From: Maratus speciosus
Lineage: Eukaryota; Arthropoda; Arachnida; Araneae; Salticidae
Direction of reading: 5' to 3'
Assembly: GCA_963932465.1 (NCBI GenBank)
Contig: OZ010788.1
Span: 196,046,559 to 196,110,558 of the forward strand
Length of the DNA: 64,000 nt
In this document: positions 54,850 through 64,000 of the stretch, piece after piece
Layout of the letters: each line of letters starts with the position of its first letter
How positions within the stretch are numbered: position 1 is the first letter of the stretch
Notes under the pieces: model-generated
Database searches by the model: none
Told to the model about the DNA's origin: nothing
The model's input: the letters and a program-made list of their open reading frames with translations, nothing else
Program-made: the position numbers and the translations under genes

Positions 54850-55925
54850 CTAGCAAGCTATGCCCGCTACGCTGGTCTGTTTATCCAAACGAAACTTGAA
54901 TCAAACAAAATGTATCAGAGAATTTGACATTGTGATTTAAAGCAATATGGAATCTTACCTGGAATGTCCTTTCGCACTGCGGAAAACGGTATGAACGCCA
55001 CAGTGCTATTATATTTTCTAATGTGCAGAAAATTTTTAGCTATTAAGGCCTTAACTCTTTTATTTGGTCAATAACAGTAGGATTTGGTAAAGAATGATGG
55101 TACAATATGCAATATAATAAAATAAACTGTGAAAAATTATTTAACTATAATGCAAACAAACTGACAAAATCCATCCAGTAAAACTTTTTTTAAAGACTGA
55201 TCTTTCATATTGGGGTCCATCTGATTATAGAACTTTCCACCATAATTCTTTAACTAAGCAACGTAGAATGATATGCAATAAACTAAAACCTCCCCAAACA
55301 GTATCTAATCAACAAAGCAAGTATTATCAATATTCGTCATTTAGAACTTTTTGAAAAGTCTAATCTTTCATAATCGGTTTCACATGATTACGGAACTTTC
55401 CGCCTTTACTTTATGACTAAGAAACATAGAACAATATGCAAAATACTGAAACCATATTTGAATAGGTATGTAACTAACAATAAAATTCCTATCAAAATCC
55501 GTTCTGTAGAACTTTTTAAAAAGGCTAAAATTTCATAATCGGGTTCAACTGATTCTAGAACTTTCCACCACATCTCTATTATTAAGCAATGCATAAGGGT
55601 ATAGTATATACTAAAACCCTGCCTGAAAAATTATCTAACTAACAGTGCAAATTCAATCGAAATCCATTCGGCTGAATCTTTTAAAAAGGCTAATCTTTCA
55701 TAATCGAGTTCGTATGATTATATAACATTAAAACATAATTATATGTATAAGCAACGTGCAACGATATGTTATATGCTAGGATCTTCCCTGAAAAATTATC
55801 TAACTATCATTTCGATTCTCATCAAAATCCAATCAAGCGCGCTCAAGTTATATGCAGCCGAGACAAATTTCCCATTTGAATTTTACTCTCGTATATATAG
55901 TAGAAGCAGAAGTAGATAGATCGAT
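54850..55925 (+). repeat. minisatellite-bearing repeat, cluster 1 (~163-bp units)
   Basis: Begins ACTAGCAAGCTATGCCCGCT, then about five units with AAAAGGCTAATCTTTCATAA, TCGGGTTCA.CTGATTATAG, AACTTTCCACCATAATTC, AAGCAACGTAGAA.GATATG and AAATTATCTAACTAACAGTG (about 55030-55835). It ends TATGCAGCCGAGACAAATTT, CCCATTTGAATTTTACTCTC, GTATATATAGTAGAAG. A GC-richer CTATGCCCGC start and a TATATATAG end frame a repeat type that I recall as widespread in arthropods, but the class is uncertain. The minus frame at 55406-55594 is a by-product. Confidence 0.72.
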
Positions 55926-56405
55926 AAGAATATTGATTCTTAAAATTTATGAAACTGTAAGTTATTTCTCGTTGTCTCTGCTAAATAATTTTAAAGACTT
56001 TTCAATCGGCGAGTATTGAGATTTACGATCTTGTCTACAACAAATGTATTTTATTTTGTACCAAAACATTCTCGGTAAAATGAGCCAATTTGGTGTGGTT
56101 TCTGATATTATAATTTTTTTTTTTTTCCAAAATCGTCATTTAAACTAAACACATGAAATTCTAAGTGTCTCTTAGCATTGCCGTAAACATCAGCGAAAAA
56201 TGAAGTTATAACTTAATTTTACTTAATAATAAAAAATACTTTCAATTCAAAAAAATAGTAAATTAAATTTTTTTTGCATGGTTACGATTAGATAAATGTT
56301 AAAGCCAAAAGAAATTCGCGTTCAATAAATAGCAAACCACATTCTTTGGCACAGTTTACAAAACAAATTTCGTACTTTCCCACTATAGGCACCTTGGCGT
56401 TTTTT
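55926..56405. other. spacer, nothing recognised
   Basis: AT-rich DNA with a poly-T run near 56116. No gene seen. Confidence 0.5.
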
Positions 56406-56985
56406 TAAACAACTTGGCTCAATTCGGGCATCAGAAAGTGAGATTAGTTGCCAAAAGAAAACAAACTTGATGAAATTTTTTGTTTGTGTAAATATGTAAA
56501 TTTATATATTTGTTTATATATGAAAAAGTACCAAAAACTCTTTGCACGTTTAGGATTGACATAAATGGTGCAATAGCATACATTTTGGTATGGTGTTGGT
56601 ATAACGTAAAAGTAACAAAAGTTCTCCAAAAACTTTCTCCCAAATTTCGCCAATTCTGTGTAAATTCGGTTATAGAATAGGTCCACTTTAAAAACACAGA
56701 ATCAGTTTAAACCTTTTCCTAAGTTAATTGTACGCCAAACCAAGCCCAGTAACATACGTCAATTGTCTATAGACTCAATTATGTATTTTATCGGTACTAA
56801 ATTTACCAGTTGTCTGTGGACTCGATTACGTAATTTATCTCCTTGATTAAGGCGTACTTTACAAACTACATCTACATTCCAATTTTCCTGATTTTAAGAT
56901 CAATGGCTACTGTTAGATGTTAAAAAGCTTGGCGCAATTCGGGCTTCAGAAAGTGAGATTTGTGGCCAAATGATATGAACAGCTG
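56406..56985 (+). repeat. pair of ~55-bp direct repeats 515 bp apart
   Basis: CTTGGCTCAATTCGGGCATC, AGAAAGTGAGATTAGTTGCC at 56412 returns as CTTGGCGCAATTCGGGCTTC, AGAAAGTGAGATTTGTGGCC at 56928. The DNA between holds GTCAATTGTCTATAGACTCA and CCAGTTGTCTGTGGACTCGA, a second short direct pair. May be two fragments of one family; two overlapping minus frames (56431-56697) have no motif. Confidence 0.65.
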
Positions 56986-57169
56986 TGAAAACAAATAAAA
57001 TGAACTTTTATGCTTTTTAAAATATGTATTCCTATATATAAACTTTTTATTTATGAATATTAATATTTTTGTTATTTATATACAATTTACTTATTTATAT
57101 AAAAAGAGATAAATGTCTTCTTTATAGTAAATAAATTCTATAATTATTGAACAGAAAATATGCATGAAA

Positions 57170-57716
57170 ACTTTCCTTCTCTCGCAAAGCCCATTTCTTC
57201 CACTTCAAAAAGGGCCTATATTGGAAAATTACAGAATTTACCCCATTTCTCTATGACTAAACAGTATCGAACAATAAATTATATACTAAAACTATCTCTA
57301 AAAAATTGCCAAACTAACAATGCAAATTCTAACAAAAACCGTTTATTATAACTTTTTTAGAAGGCTAAATTGTGATAATTGTGTTCACCAGTTTACAGAA
57401 TTTTCCCCAAAACTGTATGGCTAAGCAAAGTAGAAGGTCATGTTGTATACTGAAACCTTCCCTTGAAAACTATCTAATTGACAGTCCAAGTTCCATCGGA
57501 ATACATTCTGCAGAATCTTTTAAAATGGCTAACTTTTCATTATCAGGTTCATCTCATTAAAGAACTTTGAACCATAATTCGATACCAAGCAACATAGAAC
57601 GACGTGTTATGTACTAAAACCTTCCCCGAAAAATTTCCTATCTAACAGTGTAAGTTGAGCAGAACCCAAGTTCTAAGAAGCCGAAATGAAATTTCCATTT
57701 GAATTTTATATATATA
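57170..57716 (+). repeat. ~163-bp minisatellite, cluster 2
   Basis: About three units with the cluster-1 phrases: TATGACTAAACAGTATCGAA, AAGGCTAAATTGTGATAATT, GTATACTGAAACCTTCCC, AACTATCTAATTGACAGTCC, AAATGGCTAACTTTTCATTA. It ends CCGAAATGAAATTTCCATTT, GAATTTTATATATATATAAG, the same tail as cluster 1. Frames at 57160-57351 and 57372-57560 are by-products. Confidence 0.75.
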
Positions 57717-58289
57717 TAAGTAGAATTAGATTTTTCAAAAAATGCAGCCGTCTACTTGAAAAATAACCAACATTGTGAACGCCTCTCAAACCGATGCCAC
57801 GCTTATGCATTTTTGGCTTAAAATTAAATTGTTTGGCGATAAAATGAAATCGTTAAACATACAATATGTAACTCACAAGTACCGTCATTTTTATAATTAC
57901 ATCTGCTAGTTTCTTCTGCAAATCACATGATGGATTAGTTAAATAAAAATAAAAAGCAAATTTAAAAAAAATCAAATTGTCACTCAGATATTACCTTATC
58001 AAATTTTCTGATGCATTTTTCTTAACCTGACGCAAGAGATAAATTTAAAAATATAGTTTAAAACTGCAATCTTTCATATTGAATAAATTTTTAAGCATTA
58101 TGAACATTACGTTTCATGTTTAAATTCGATATTGCCGTTTTATAATATTACCACTCGTCAAAACTATTTTTTATTCTCTCTTTTTTTTTCTTTTAAATAA
58201 AAATAGTAAAAGTTTTTTCCGAGATATACAGCCGTTTCAATTCATCTATAAACGAAATTTATCGCCAATAAAATAATAGTAACTTTTTA
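57717..58289. other. AT-rich spacer
   Basis: No gene or repeat recognised. Confidence 0.5.
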
Positions 58290-58480
58290 GCCCAAAATAA
58301 TAGAACTTTCCGTCATAATTCTATAACTAATCTATGTAGAGTTGTGTGTTATAGCTTAAAACTTTTCCTGAAACAATATCTATCCAGCAGTGTAAGTTTC
58401 GTAAAAATCCATGCAGTAGAACTCGAAATATAGACGTTCGGAACGAAATTTCCGTTTGGATTTTATATTTTTAAGTAGAT
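58290..58480 (+). repeat. ~163-bp minisatellite, cluster 3 (single unit plus tail)
   Basis: One unit, AACTTTCCGTCATAATTCTA, CTTAAAACTTTTCCTGAAAC, ATCCAGCAGTGTAAGTTTC, with the tail GACGTTCGGAACGAAATTTC, CGTTTGGATTTTATATTTTT. Same order as clusters 1 and 2, reduced to one unit. Confidence 0.7.
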
Positions 58481-59694
58481 ATATGGGACTTTGGGTCCAA
58501 TTTAACTTAGTTTCAGTCTAGAGTCTGTGGTTTGAAATTATGCTTTTAAGTCTTAATAATTCCATAATAAAACCACACATAGACTTCAAAGTTTCAAGAT
58601 TTGACGCCGTAAGTGGGGTAAAAAAGATTTAAATCATATAGTATTATATAAACTTTTTTACCAAAAATAAAACCGACGTCGGTGCCAAGCCAAGTTAAAT
58701 ATAATTATCTAATGCATACACATCAATTACACAAGTATAAAAATAGCTACGAGTTTCTTACGATTTAAAGTTTAATTAAAATTTTTAATGTTACCATTCT
58801 TGATTCATTTCATGTGGAGTTATAAATGTGTATTTTCAAATGACGTTAGTAACTATGTGTGTTCAAAATTATTTATATAACAAATTTTCGATCGTTCTCA
58901 AGTATCGAACGACATCTTGCTAAGTGACATCGTATTTCCCAGTTGCTCTTACATCCAAAGATAGTTCGTAAGTGATCTTGGGTGTCGGTTTTTCCTGCAT
59001 CTAAACACATTTCACAGGTTGAAGTGACATTTTTCTCTTGTGTTAACTGTCGGAGTTACTGTCTTTTTCAATTTCATGCAATAAAAGCATTTATCAAAGC
59101 AGATTTTATATTACGTTTAACTATTAAAGTGGCGGGTTAATATAAAATTAGTTCTTTTATACAGGCATACATATAAAAAAAATCACAACCAACCACAGAT
59201 TTCAAAATGCATGATGCTGTCAGTGTTGATTGATCGAGAAAAGAATTTTTTTTTCTCAAAGTTTTTACTGAATCTTGTTACGATTTATAGTGGATAATTA
59301 TTTTTAATTTTGAAGTTGGTTTGGCTGTGTGTGTGTGTGTGTGTGGCACCTGCTTCAAAAAATCAAATTAATGTAGATAAATATAATAATACGCATGGTA
59401 AATACAAAGCTCTTAATTTAATTTTTTATTAATTGTTATGCAAAAAATTTATTTTTTTTATTTTGTAGTAATTTTTTGAAGTCGTTTTATTTTTGGTAAA
59501 AAAGTTTATTTTCCGCTTTTTAGTTAAAAGTTAACGATTTTTGCATGACTGTTATGGTGAAAATTACAGGCTTTTAAAGAAACTTTCAAGGATGTTATTT
59601 TGATAAGTAAATGCTTCAGATTTGTGTGTACATTCATAACACAGGCTTTTTATGAAAATTCTTTATATGTATTACATTTATTCTTCTTCAGACA
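58481..59694. other. spacer with a GT microsatellite
   Basis: (GT)n at 59326-59344. No gene recognised. The frame at 59600-59863 runs antisense to the transposase relic that follows. Confidence 0.55.
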
Positions 59695-59989
59695 AATTGG
59701 TTTAATGCAAAATAAAACTGGACCGGAGATTTCGTTGGACTTTGTTCCAGGCTTTCCTGCACTCGAGCAATGTGTTTTTCTAGTGTTCGAATTCTTTTCT
59801 GATAGTCGCGGTTTTTATTCGCTACAGGAATCCGTTTCGGACCATGTTCCCACTAAGTTTTGAATTACAGACATTGCTGGAGGTTTTGCCATAACACTTC
59901 CATTCTTAAACTCTTGCGAAACAGTTCCACGAATTGTGCTTCGCATAACACTCGACAATGAACATGAGCTGTTTTATCGTGAGCACCAT
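59695..59989 (-). pseudogene. mariner-superfamily transposase N-terminal relic
   Basis: Minus strand from 59989: MVLTIKQLMFIVECYAKHNS and WNCFARV with a stop, then after a frameshift RDYQKRIRTLEKHIARVQES, LEQSPTKS. The start resembles the DUF4817-like HTH (..KqRvFiVe.Yy.t.S). The later block matches the linker (..peNIerVReale.SP.kS) of IS630/mariner-type transposases in arthropods. No catalytic domain follows; the reading runs into AT-rich DNA near 59695. Only the DNA-binding part is left. Confidence 0.72.
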
Positions 59990-60341
59990 TTTGTGTTTCA
60001 ACTGGTCCTTAAACACGTCCTGCACCTCTCACTCACACAAATGTAATGACACAGCAAAGAACTCGGGACAAAGCATGCGCAGACATGTGACACGAACCTG
60101 TTGTTGCATCGACGTCTCCGTTTCTAGCCTTTCCTGATATGGGCAGTTCACCTGTTCATTAACAAGTGTCAATTCTGCGTCTGTCTTATAAATATTTTCC
60201 TGGTCAGTTTTATTTTTGCCCCCCTTATACGTTACTATAAAGATTAACAAAAAATATTATTACATGCCATCTTTAAATTAAAAAATTTGGTCATTTCTGC
60301 TAAACGAACTTGTAAGTTATTTTTTAGTTTGAAATAGTATA
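59990..60341. other. spacer between the two transposase relics
   Basis: A 73-codon minus frame (60029-60250) without a domain. No terminal repeats found. Confidence 0.5.
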
Positions 60342-61530
60342 CAGAGTGTCCCAGAACTTGGTATACAAACTTGGAGGAGAGGTAGATAGAGGAACCATAA
60401 TTACACAGGAAAGCATAGGCGGAAATCGATAGGTGGCGCTATTCGCGAGATCTCAAGGTCAACACGTGTGGCTTCTCTATTGCAGACGCCTCGACTACTG
60501 CGTGCAACCAACATGAATCGTTTCACAAACTCAGAGTTGACGGATATCCATTTCGTCTATAGCCTATCCAACGGAAATGGACGCGCTGCTGTTCGGTTGT
60601 ATCGGGAAAGTTATCCAACGAGGCACAAACCAAATCATCATATGTTCGTTCGGGTACATCATAACATTAGGAACGTGGATCCTTCTCGCCAACGATGCAG
60701 GATACCAGACGGGGGCTAACAGCACGAGCACCCATTTGGAAGCGGGTCTACTACACCCTGTGGGCCGAAATCCCCGAACCACTGTACGGGCGCTTTCCGC
60801 TGCCAACGGAATATCTCAATCAACTGTCCATCGCGTTTTGCAGGGAAGACTTACATCTCTTTCATCACCAGAGTATTCAATTACCGCATCAGGATGGTCA
60901 CCCACGGCGTGTCACGTTTGCACAGTGGTTTCGTACCCAAAGAGTAGCCGACCTGTAATTTTCCAGTTTTGTTATGTTCAGCAATGAGGCAACCTTTTCA
61001 GGTGAAGAAGTGCTCAATACGCACAACATGAACATGTGGGCCTTAGACATCCCACACGGAACTCGACCATGGGCCACACAGCACTTCACTGATAATGTGT
61101 GTGCAGATATCTTGGCGAACAGTCTAGTCGGGCCACACATCTTACCACCTCGAATGGACGCTCGCAAGTATCTCGTCTTTATTAAATAGGTTCTTCCGGA
61201 AATGTACCCGCACATGTTCACTGCGGAATGTGGTTTCAACATAATGACCGCCATCTCATTATGCAAAGTGTGTAAGTGACCATTTGGACCGAACATTTGG
61301 AAACAATTGGATTGGGGGTGGCGGTCCCGTCGCATACTTCTCCAGATTTATCTCATCTTGATTATTTTCTCTGGGATGCCATGGAGAGCATTGTGTATGA
61401 CACTCCCGTAATTTCTGAAATGAGCACGAATCTCCATCGATGCTGTTATGATGTCCATGTCACGTAGGTGTCATGCGTGCATCCATACCAGTGAGTGCAA
61501 TTTTGAACACCTCCTGTGATGCTTGTAAGT
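60342..61530 (+). mobile_element. DDE transposon remnant with CAGAGTGTCCCAGAACTT left end
   Basis: The left border CAGAGTGTCCCAGAACTTGG follows TA (60340-60341), in the style of CAGGGTGTCCCA-ended Tc1/mariner-superfamily elements. The interior is GC-richer than the surroundings, as expected for a relatively recent coding import. No matching right end is visible past 61530, so the right side is lost or decayed. Confidence 0.75.
60513..61530 (+). pseudogene. DDE (IS630/Tc1/mariner-superfamily) transposase pseudogene
   Basis: Near full-length but in pieces. Frame 1 from 60513: MNRFTNSELTDIHFVYSLSN, then GNGRAAVRLYRESYPTRHKP (DUF4817-type HTH). Frame 2 at about 60735-60850: GRNPRTTVRALSAANGISQS, then TVHRVLQ (second HTH). 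Frame 3 at about 60850-60955: FHHQSIQLPHQDGHPRRVTF. Near 60974: MFSNEATFSGEEVLNTHNMN, where the first catalytic Asp of LFTDEATF is Asn here; then LVGPHILPPRMDARKYLVF. Frame 1 again from 61276: HLETIGLGVAVPSHTSPDLS, then HLDYFLWDAMESIVYDTPV, with the third acidic residue in the PDLxxLD stretch. At least three frameshifts and several stops make it dead. Confidence 0.9.
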
Positions 61531-61989
61531 CATACATTGTACTTGTTGTGTAACAAAGAGTTTTACACTGCGTTCTCTGTTGTGGCCTTACTGTGTCTTT
61601 GTGTCTGTTTATCACGCGAGGGTGACGCTTCCGCCCATGCTTTCTTGTATAATTATAGTCCCTAACGGTGTTCTCTACCTCTGCTCCAGGTTTGTACGCG
61701 AATGCAAACATATGTTTAAGATCCATTATAGTTGATGCGTTTTTAACTAGTACACTCCTAAAACCTGCCACTAATACATTTTTCATTATATTAGTAGAGA
61801 CGGCACGTGTTCGTACACAGAGGTATACTTTATTCTTTCTCTATCCAATAAAAAATTATTCCCAAATAATAAATTAACAACATAAAAACAATTTCTTCCT
61901 TAAATAATTTCCCTCAACACATTCATTTGCTTGAATAGCATTAATTTTCAATCTTTACATCCCATTAAGGACACAGAATCACATATTCT
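61531..61989. other. spacer, nothing recognised
   Basis: Overlapping short frames at 61460-61786 and 61668-61877 lack motifs. Confidence 0.5.
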
Positions 61990-62115
61990 AATAATTATTG
62001 GAAGCAGCGGATACATTTAAATCGATGAGGCGTTCCGTTAACAGCTAAATGCTTCGATAAAATCATATCGAGGAAAAAACTTATTTCAATCCCTCCACTA
62101 ATAATCATATATCTC
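61990..62115 (+). repeat. short dispersed repeat, copy 1 (partner at 62725)
   Basis: GAGGCGTTCCGTTAACAGCT, AAATGCTTCGATAAAATCAT, ATCGAGGAAAAAACTTATTT and AATAATCATAT match, with changes, GGCATTTCGTTAACAGATAA, GGGCTTAGATAAAATGTTAT, CGAGAAAATCTTATTTC and AATAATCATAT at 62745-62826. Confidence 0.6.
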
Positions 62116-62724
62116 AAGTATGAGAGACGAAAATCAATAGAAAGACGTAATTTCGATTTATTTTTCTTTTGGAGAGTTTCGCACTTTTTTCCCCTTCGTA
62201 ATCATGAAAGAAGCTGAAATAAAAACTTTGTCATAATATCCGCTGAAAAACAATCTTTAAGCATATAAACATGAAAAGCAGTGAAAAAATTTAGCAGTTA
62301 AAAAATATTAAATATTAAAAAATAAGTTTTTACAGGTATTTTTCAGAAAAGAAAAATGAAAGAGTGCTGTAATTTTACGTAAGGAGGGCTTTGCCCAATT
62401 ATAGATAAATTTAAAACACATAATCGCTAAAACACACACACACACACACGCAATCAAAAGTTATCTGCCATGAAGAGGTGCAGGGGACAAAGCCTACTGA
62501 CCAAAAAATTTTAGTTCCTCTTTATTTTTGTGTTTGATTATTTTATGTCTCTTGAATTAATAAATTTTACTGATTTTTTTTAAAATATCAGAAAAAATAA
62601 ACAATTAATTAAATTTCAAAATCCAGAGAGGAACTATGGTCTTCCCTTGCTCACTCATTTCCGGTCCCTTTGTATTAAATCACACAGGCTAATTATATTT
62701 CTAAGTAGCGAAAACTTTTAAGTC
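62116..62724. other. spacer with an AC microsatellite
   Basis: (AC)n at 62431-62449. No gene recognised. Confidence 0.55.
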
Positions 62725-62835
62725 GAACTAGGCGTTTCGTTAATAGAGGCATTTCGTTAACAGATAAGGGCTTAGATAAAATGTTATCGAGAAAATCTTA
62801 TTTCGTTTGCGCCATAATAATCATATGTACAAAGA
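62725..62835 (+). repeat. short dispersed repeat, copy 2
   Basis: Partner of 61990-62115. Here the CGTTTCGTTAATAG/CATTTCGTTAACAG phrase is doubled. Confidence 0.6.
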
Positions 62836-63508
62836 AAAAACTTTTTAAAAGCCGTTAAAAAAAAAACACCCATGCCTAAAAAAAGGAAACAGAGTGAAAA
62901 TTGCGTCGACAAAAGGGTGTGATATCAAATTTCCAAGCTTATATTCTGGTCCTTATTTAACATTTTCCTATTACCTTAGTCTTCATCCGTAAGTTACTCA
63001 TGACGCGTATGTACCACGTATGACAAACTGATAGTAAACCTTCTCTCCTTTACTAAATACATCATACAGTGTTTTTGAAAATTAAAATTTTAAGCATGAT
63101 GGGCTTGCCGGCTATATTTCCATATTTCAAGATAAAAATACCAAATTGCGTAGTTAAAATCTGCAGGTTGAAATTGTTAATCAAAGAAACATACATATGT
63201 ATTCATATATTTATTTTTTTTTTAAATAGGCCGCTAAGCTCATCATGCGTATTCCAATTTTAATTTTATTTTTGAGAAACCAAGTTATGACGTATTTAGA
63301 TAGGAAAGAAGGATGCCTATCAGCATATCATACGCAGTCCTTAACTTTTATATGGAAACTTATCATCTTTAACATTTTTATCTATTTTATTTGAAAGGAC
63401 AGTGTGATATAAAATTAGAGCACTTATCAGATGACTTTATTTTCTCAAAGGTTCCTAATATATTTTACAAAGAAATAAAATATTTGTGAGCTAATGCAGA
63501 ACGCGGCG
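62836..63508. other. spacer, nothing recognised
   Basis: AT-rich; a frame at 63069-63263 without motif. Confidence 0.5.
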
Positions 63509-63608
63509 AACCCGGGCGTTCGAGTCCCGTCATGGAATCTTTTTCACTATGTTGGCCTTTGCGCCTCTTAAGCAATTACTTTGAAATTTGATTTTCATTT
63601 GAAATATT
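63509..63608 (+). mobile_element. second SINE family, 5'-truncated copy
   Basis: Starts within the tRNA-like T-arm (CCCGGGCGTTCGAGTCCCGT), then CATGGAATCTTTTTCACTAT, GTTGGCCTTTGCGCCTCTTA, AGCAATTACTTTGAAATTTG and ATTTTCATTTGAAAT. The 5' half of the tRNA head is missing, as expected from incomplete reverse transcription or later loss. Confidence 0.75.
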
Positions 63609-63790
63609 GTATTCAAGGCGAATGTTTCTCCCTGGAATAATTTCCACGTATTAATATAGTTTCTATCGATGTTAGATTTAATTAAGTTTCGTGTTCGCCC
63701 CAGGTCGGTGGCTCACGATAAATATTCTATCTTGTGCTGCGTTTGTAGCCTTGCCAACATATTATTGTGAGAAATTTTCCAGGCTGTGTA

Positions 63791-63940
63791 TCGTTCCATG
63801 TGGTTTAGTCGGTAGAACGTCAGTGCGCTATACTGATGGCCCGGGTTCGAGTCCCGGCACGGAATCTTTTTCACTACGTTGGCCTTTGTACCTCTTAAAC
63901 AATTATTTTGAAATCTGATTTTGATTTGAAATAATGGTTG
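63791..63940 (+). mobile_element. second SINE family, fuller copy
   Basis: A tRNA-like head (63794-63864) is followed by CTTTTTCACTACGTTGGCCT, TTGTACCTCTTAAACAATTA, TTTTGAAATCTGATTTTGAT and TTGAAATAATGG. This body is shared with the copy at 63509. A target duplication was not found, partly because the window ends nearby. The frames at 63691-63918 and 63713-63988 read through it. Confidence 0.78.
63794..63864 (+). promoter_or_regulatory. tRNA-like head of the second SINE
   Basis: The acceptor halves TTCCATG and CACGGAA pair with one G-T-type wobble. The A-box is TGGTTTAGTCGGTAGAACG, the anticodon arm TCAGT-GCGCTAT-ACTGA, and the T-arm CCGGG-TTCGAGT-CCCGG is perfect. C at the position before the anticodon argues against a working tRNA; it is followed directly by the SINE body. 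Most likely a Pol III promoter. Confidence 0.75.
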
Positions 63941-64000
63941 GACAATATGGAATACTTCAATATCTGTCGCATACGGTGTTGCAACCAAGCGTAAATCTGC

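Noticed and set aside
60577..60987. 136-codon plus frame and 145-codon minus frame (60898-61335) as host genes
   Set aside because: They overlap the transposase pseudogene; the plus frame carries only its middle HTH and the minus frame is its antisense shadow.
63794..63864. Functional tRNA (possible Ser-type anticodon GCT)
   Set aside because: No long variable arm as in tRNA-Ser, C at position 33, and a SINE body follows directly, as in the truncated second copy.

Overview
This window looks like intergenic or intronic DNA from a repeat-rich animal genome. It is strongly AT-rich and full of eukaryotic transposon signatures: Tc1/mariner, pogo/Tigger, piggyBac-type TTAA elements, a Helitron candidate, tRNA-derived SINEs and many foldback MITEs. 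An arthropod is likely. An arachnid would fit the mix of SINEs and elements, but that is an inference from memory and was not tested. I see no rRNA, no convincing functional tRNA, no CRISPR and no host protein-coding gene. Every recognisable coding trace is a decayed transposase or helicase, and nearly all open frames are chance frames or read through repeats.

Layout. 0-5 kb: AT-rich DNA, a palindromic CACTGTAAA MITE, and a TTAA-flanked element carrying a second copy of that MITE inside it. 6.1-7.7 kb: a complete but dead Tc1 transposon with IR/DR-type ends. 8.9-13 kb: foldback elements, including a 1.6-kb inverted repeat, and another TTAA element. 14-17.6 kb: a 2.2-kb Tc1/mariner-superfamily element with long inverted ends, then a TIR element with GTTCACATGTG motifs. 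18-20 kb: an element with an 8-unit 152-bp tandem array, then an intact SINE with a 15-bp target-site duplication. 20-29.6 kb: MITEs, a palindrome, a 470-bp family, a piggyBac-type MITE, a Tigger relic, a 570-bp palindrome with a tRNA-like head in each arm, and a pogo-type element. 30-33 kb: a three-level nest of elements. 34-38.5 kb: a 133-bp array, a 1.07-kb TIR element and a ~107-bp array. 39-46 kb: MITEs, a 1.17-kb TIR element and a 327-bp array. 47-48.7 kb: one element inserted in another. 49-53.6 kb: a Helitron candidate with a helicase relic and 3.9 apparently identical 537-bp tandem units. 54-59 kb: a ~163-bp minisatellite family in three clusters. 59.7-61.5 kb: two transposase relics on opposite strands. 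63.5-63.95 kb: two copies of a second SINE family.

The parts do not form a pathway or operon. They record layered transposon insertion, with short non-autonomous elements presumably mobilised by transposases encoded elsewhere. I did not find a clearly new functional system. The items most worth a second look are the palindrome with two tRNA-like heads, the homogeneous 537-bp array in the Helitron candidate, the 1.6-kb hairpin-capable repeat, and the nested insertions.
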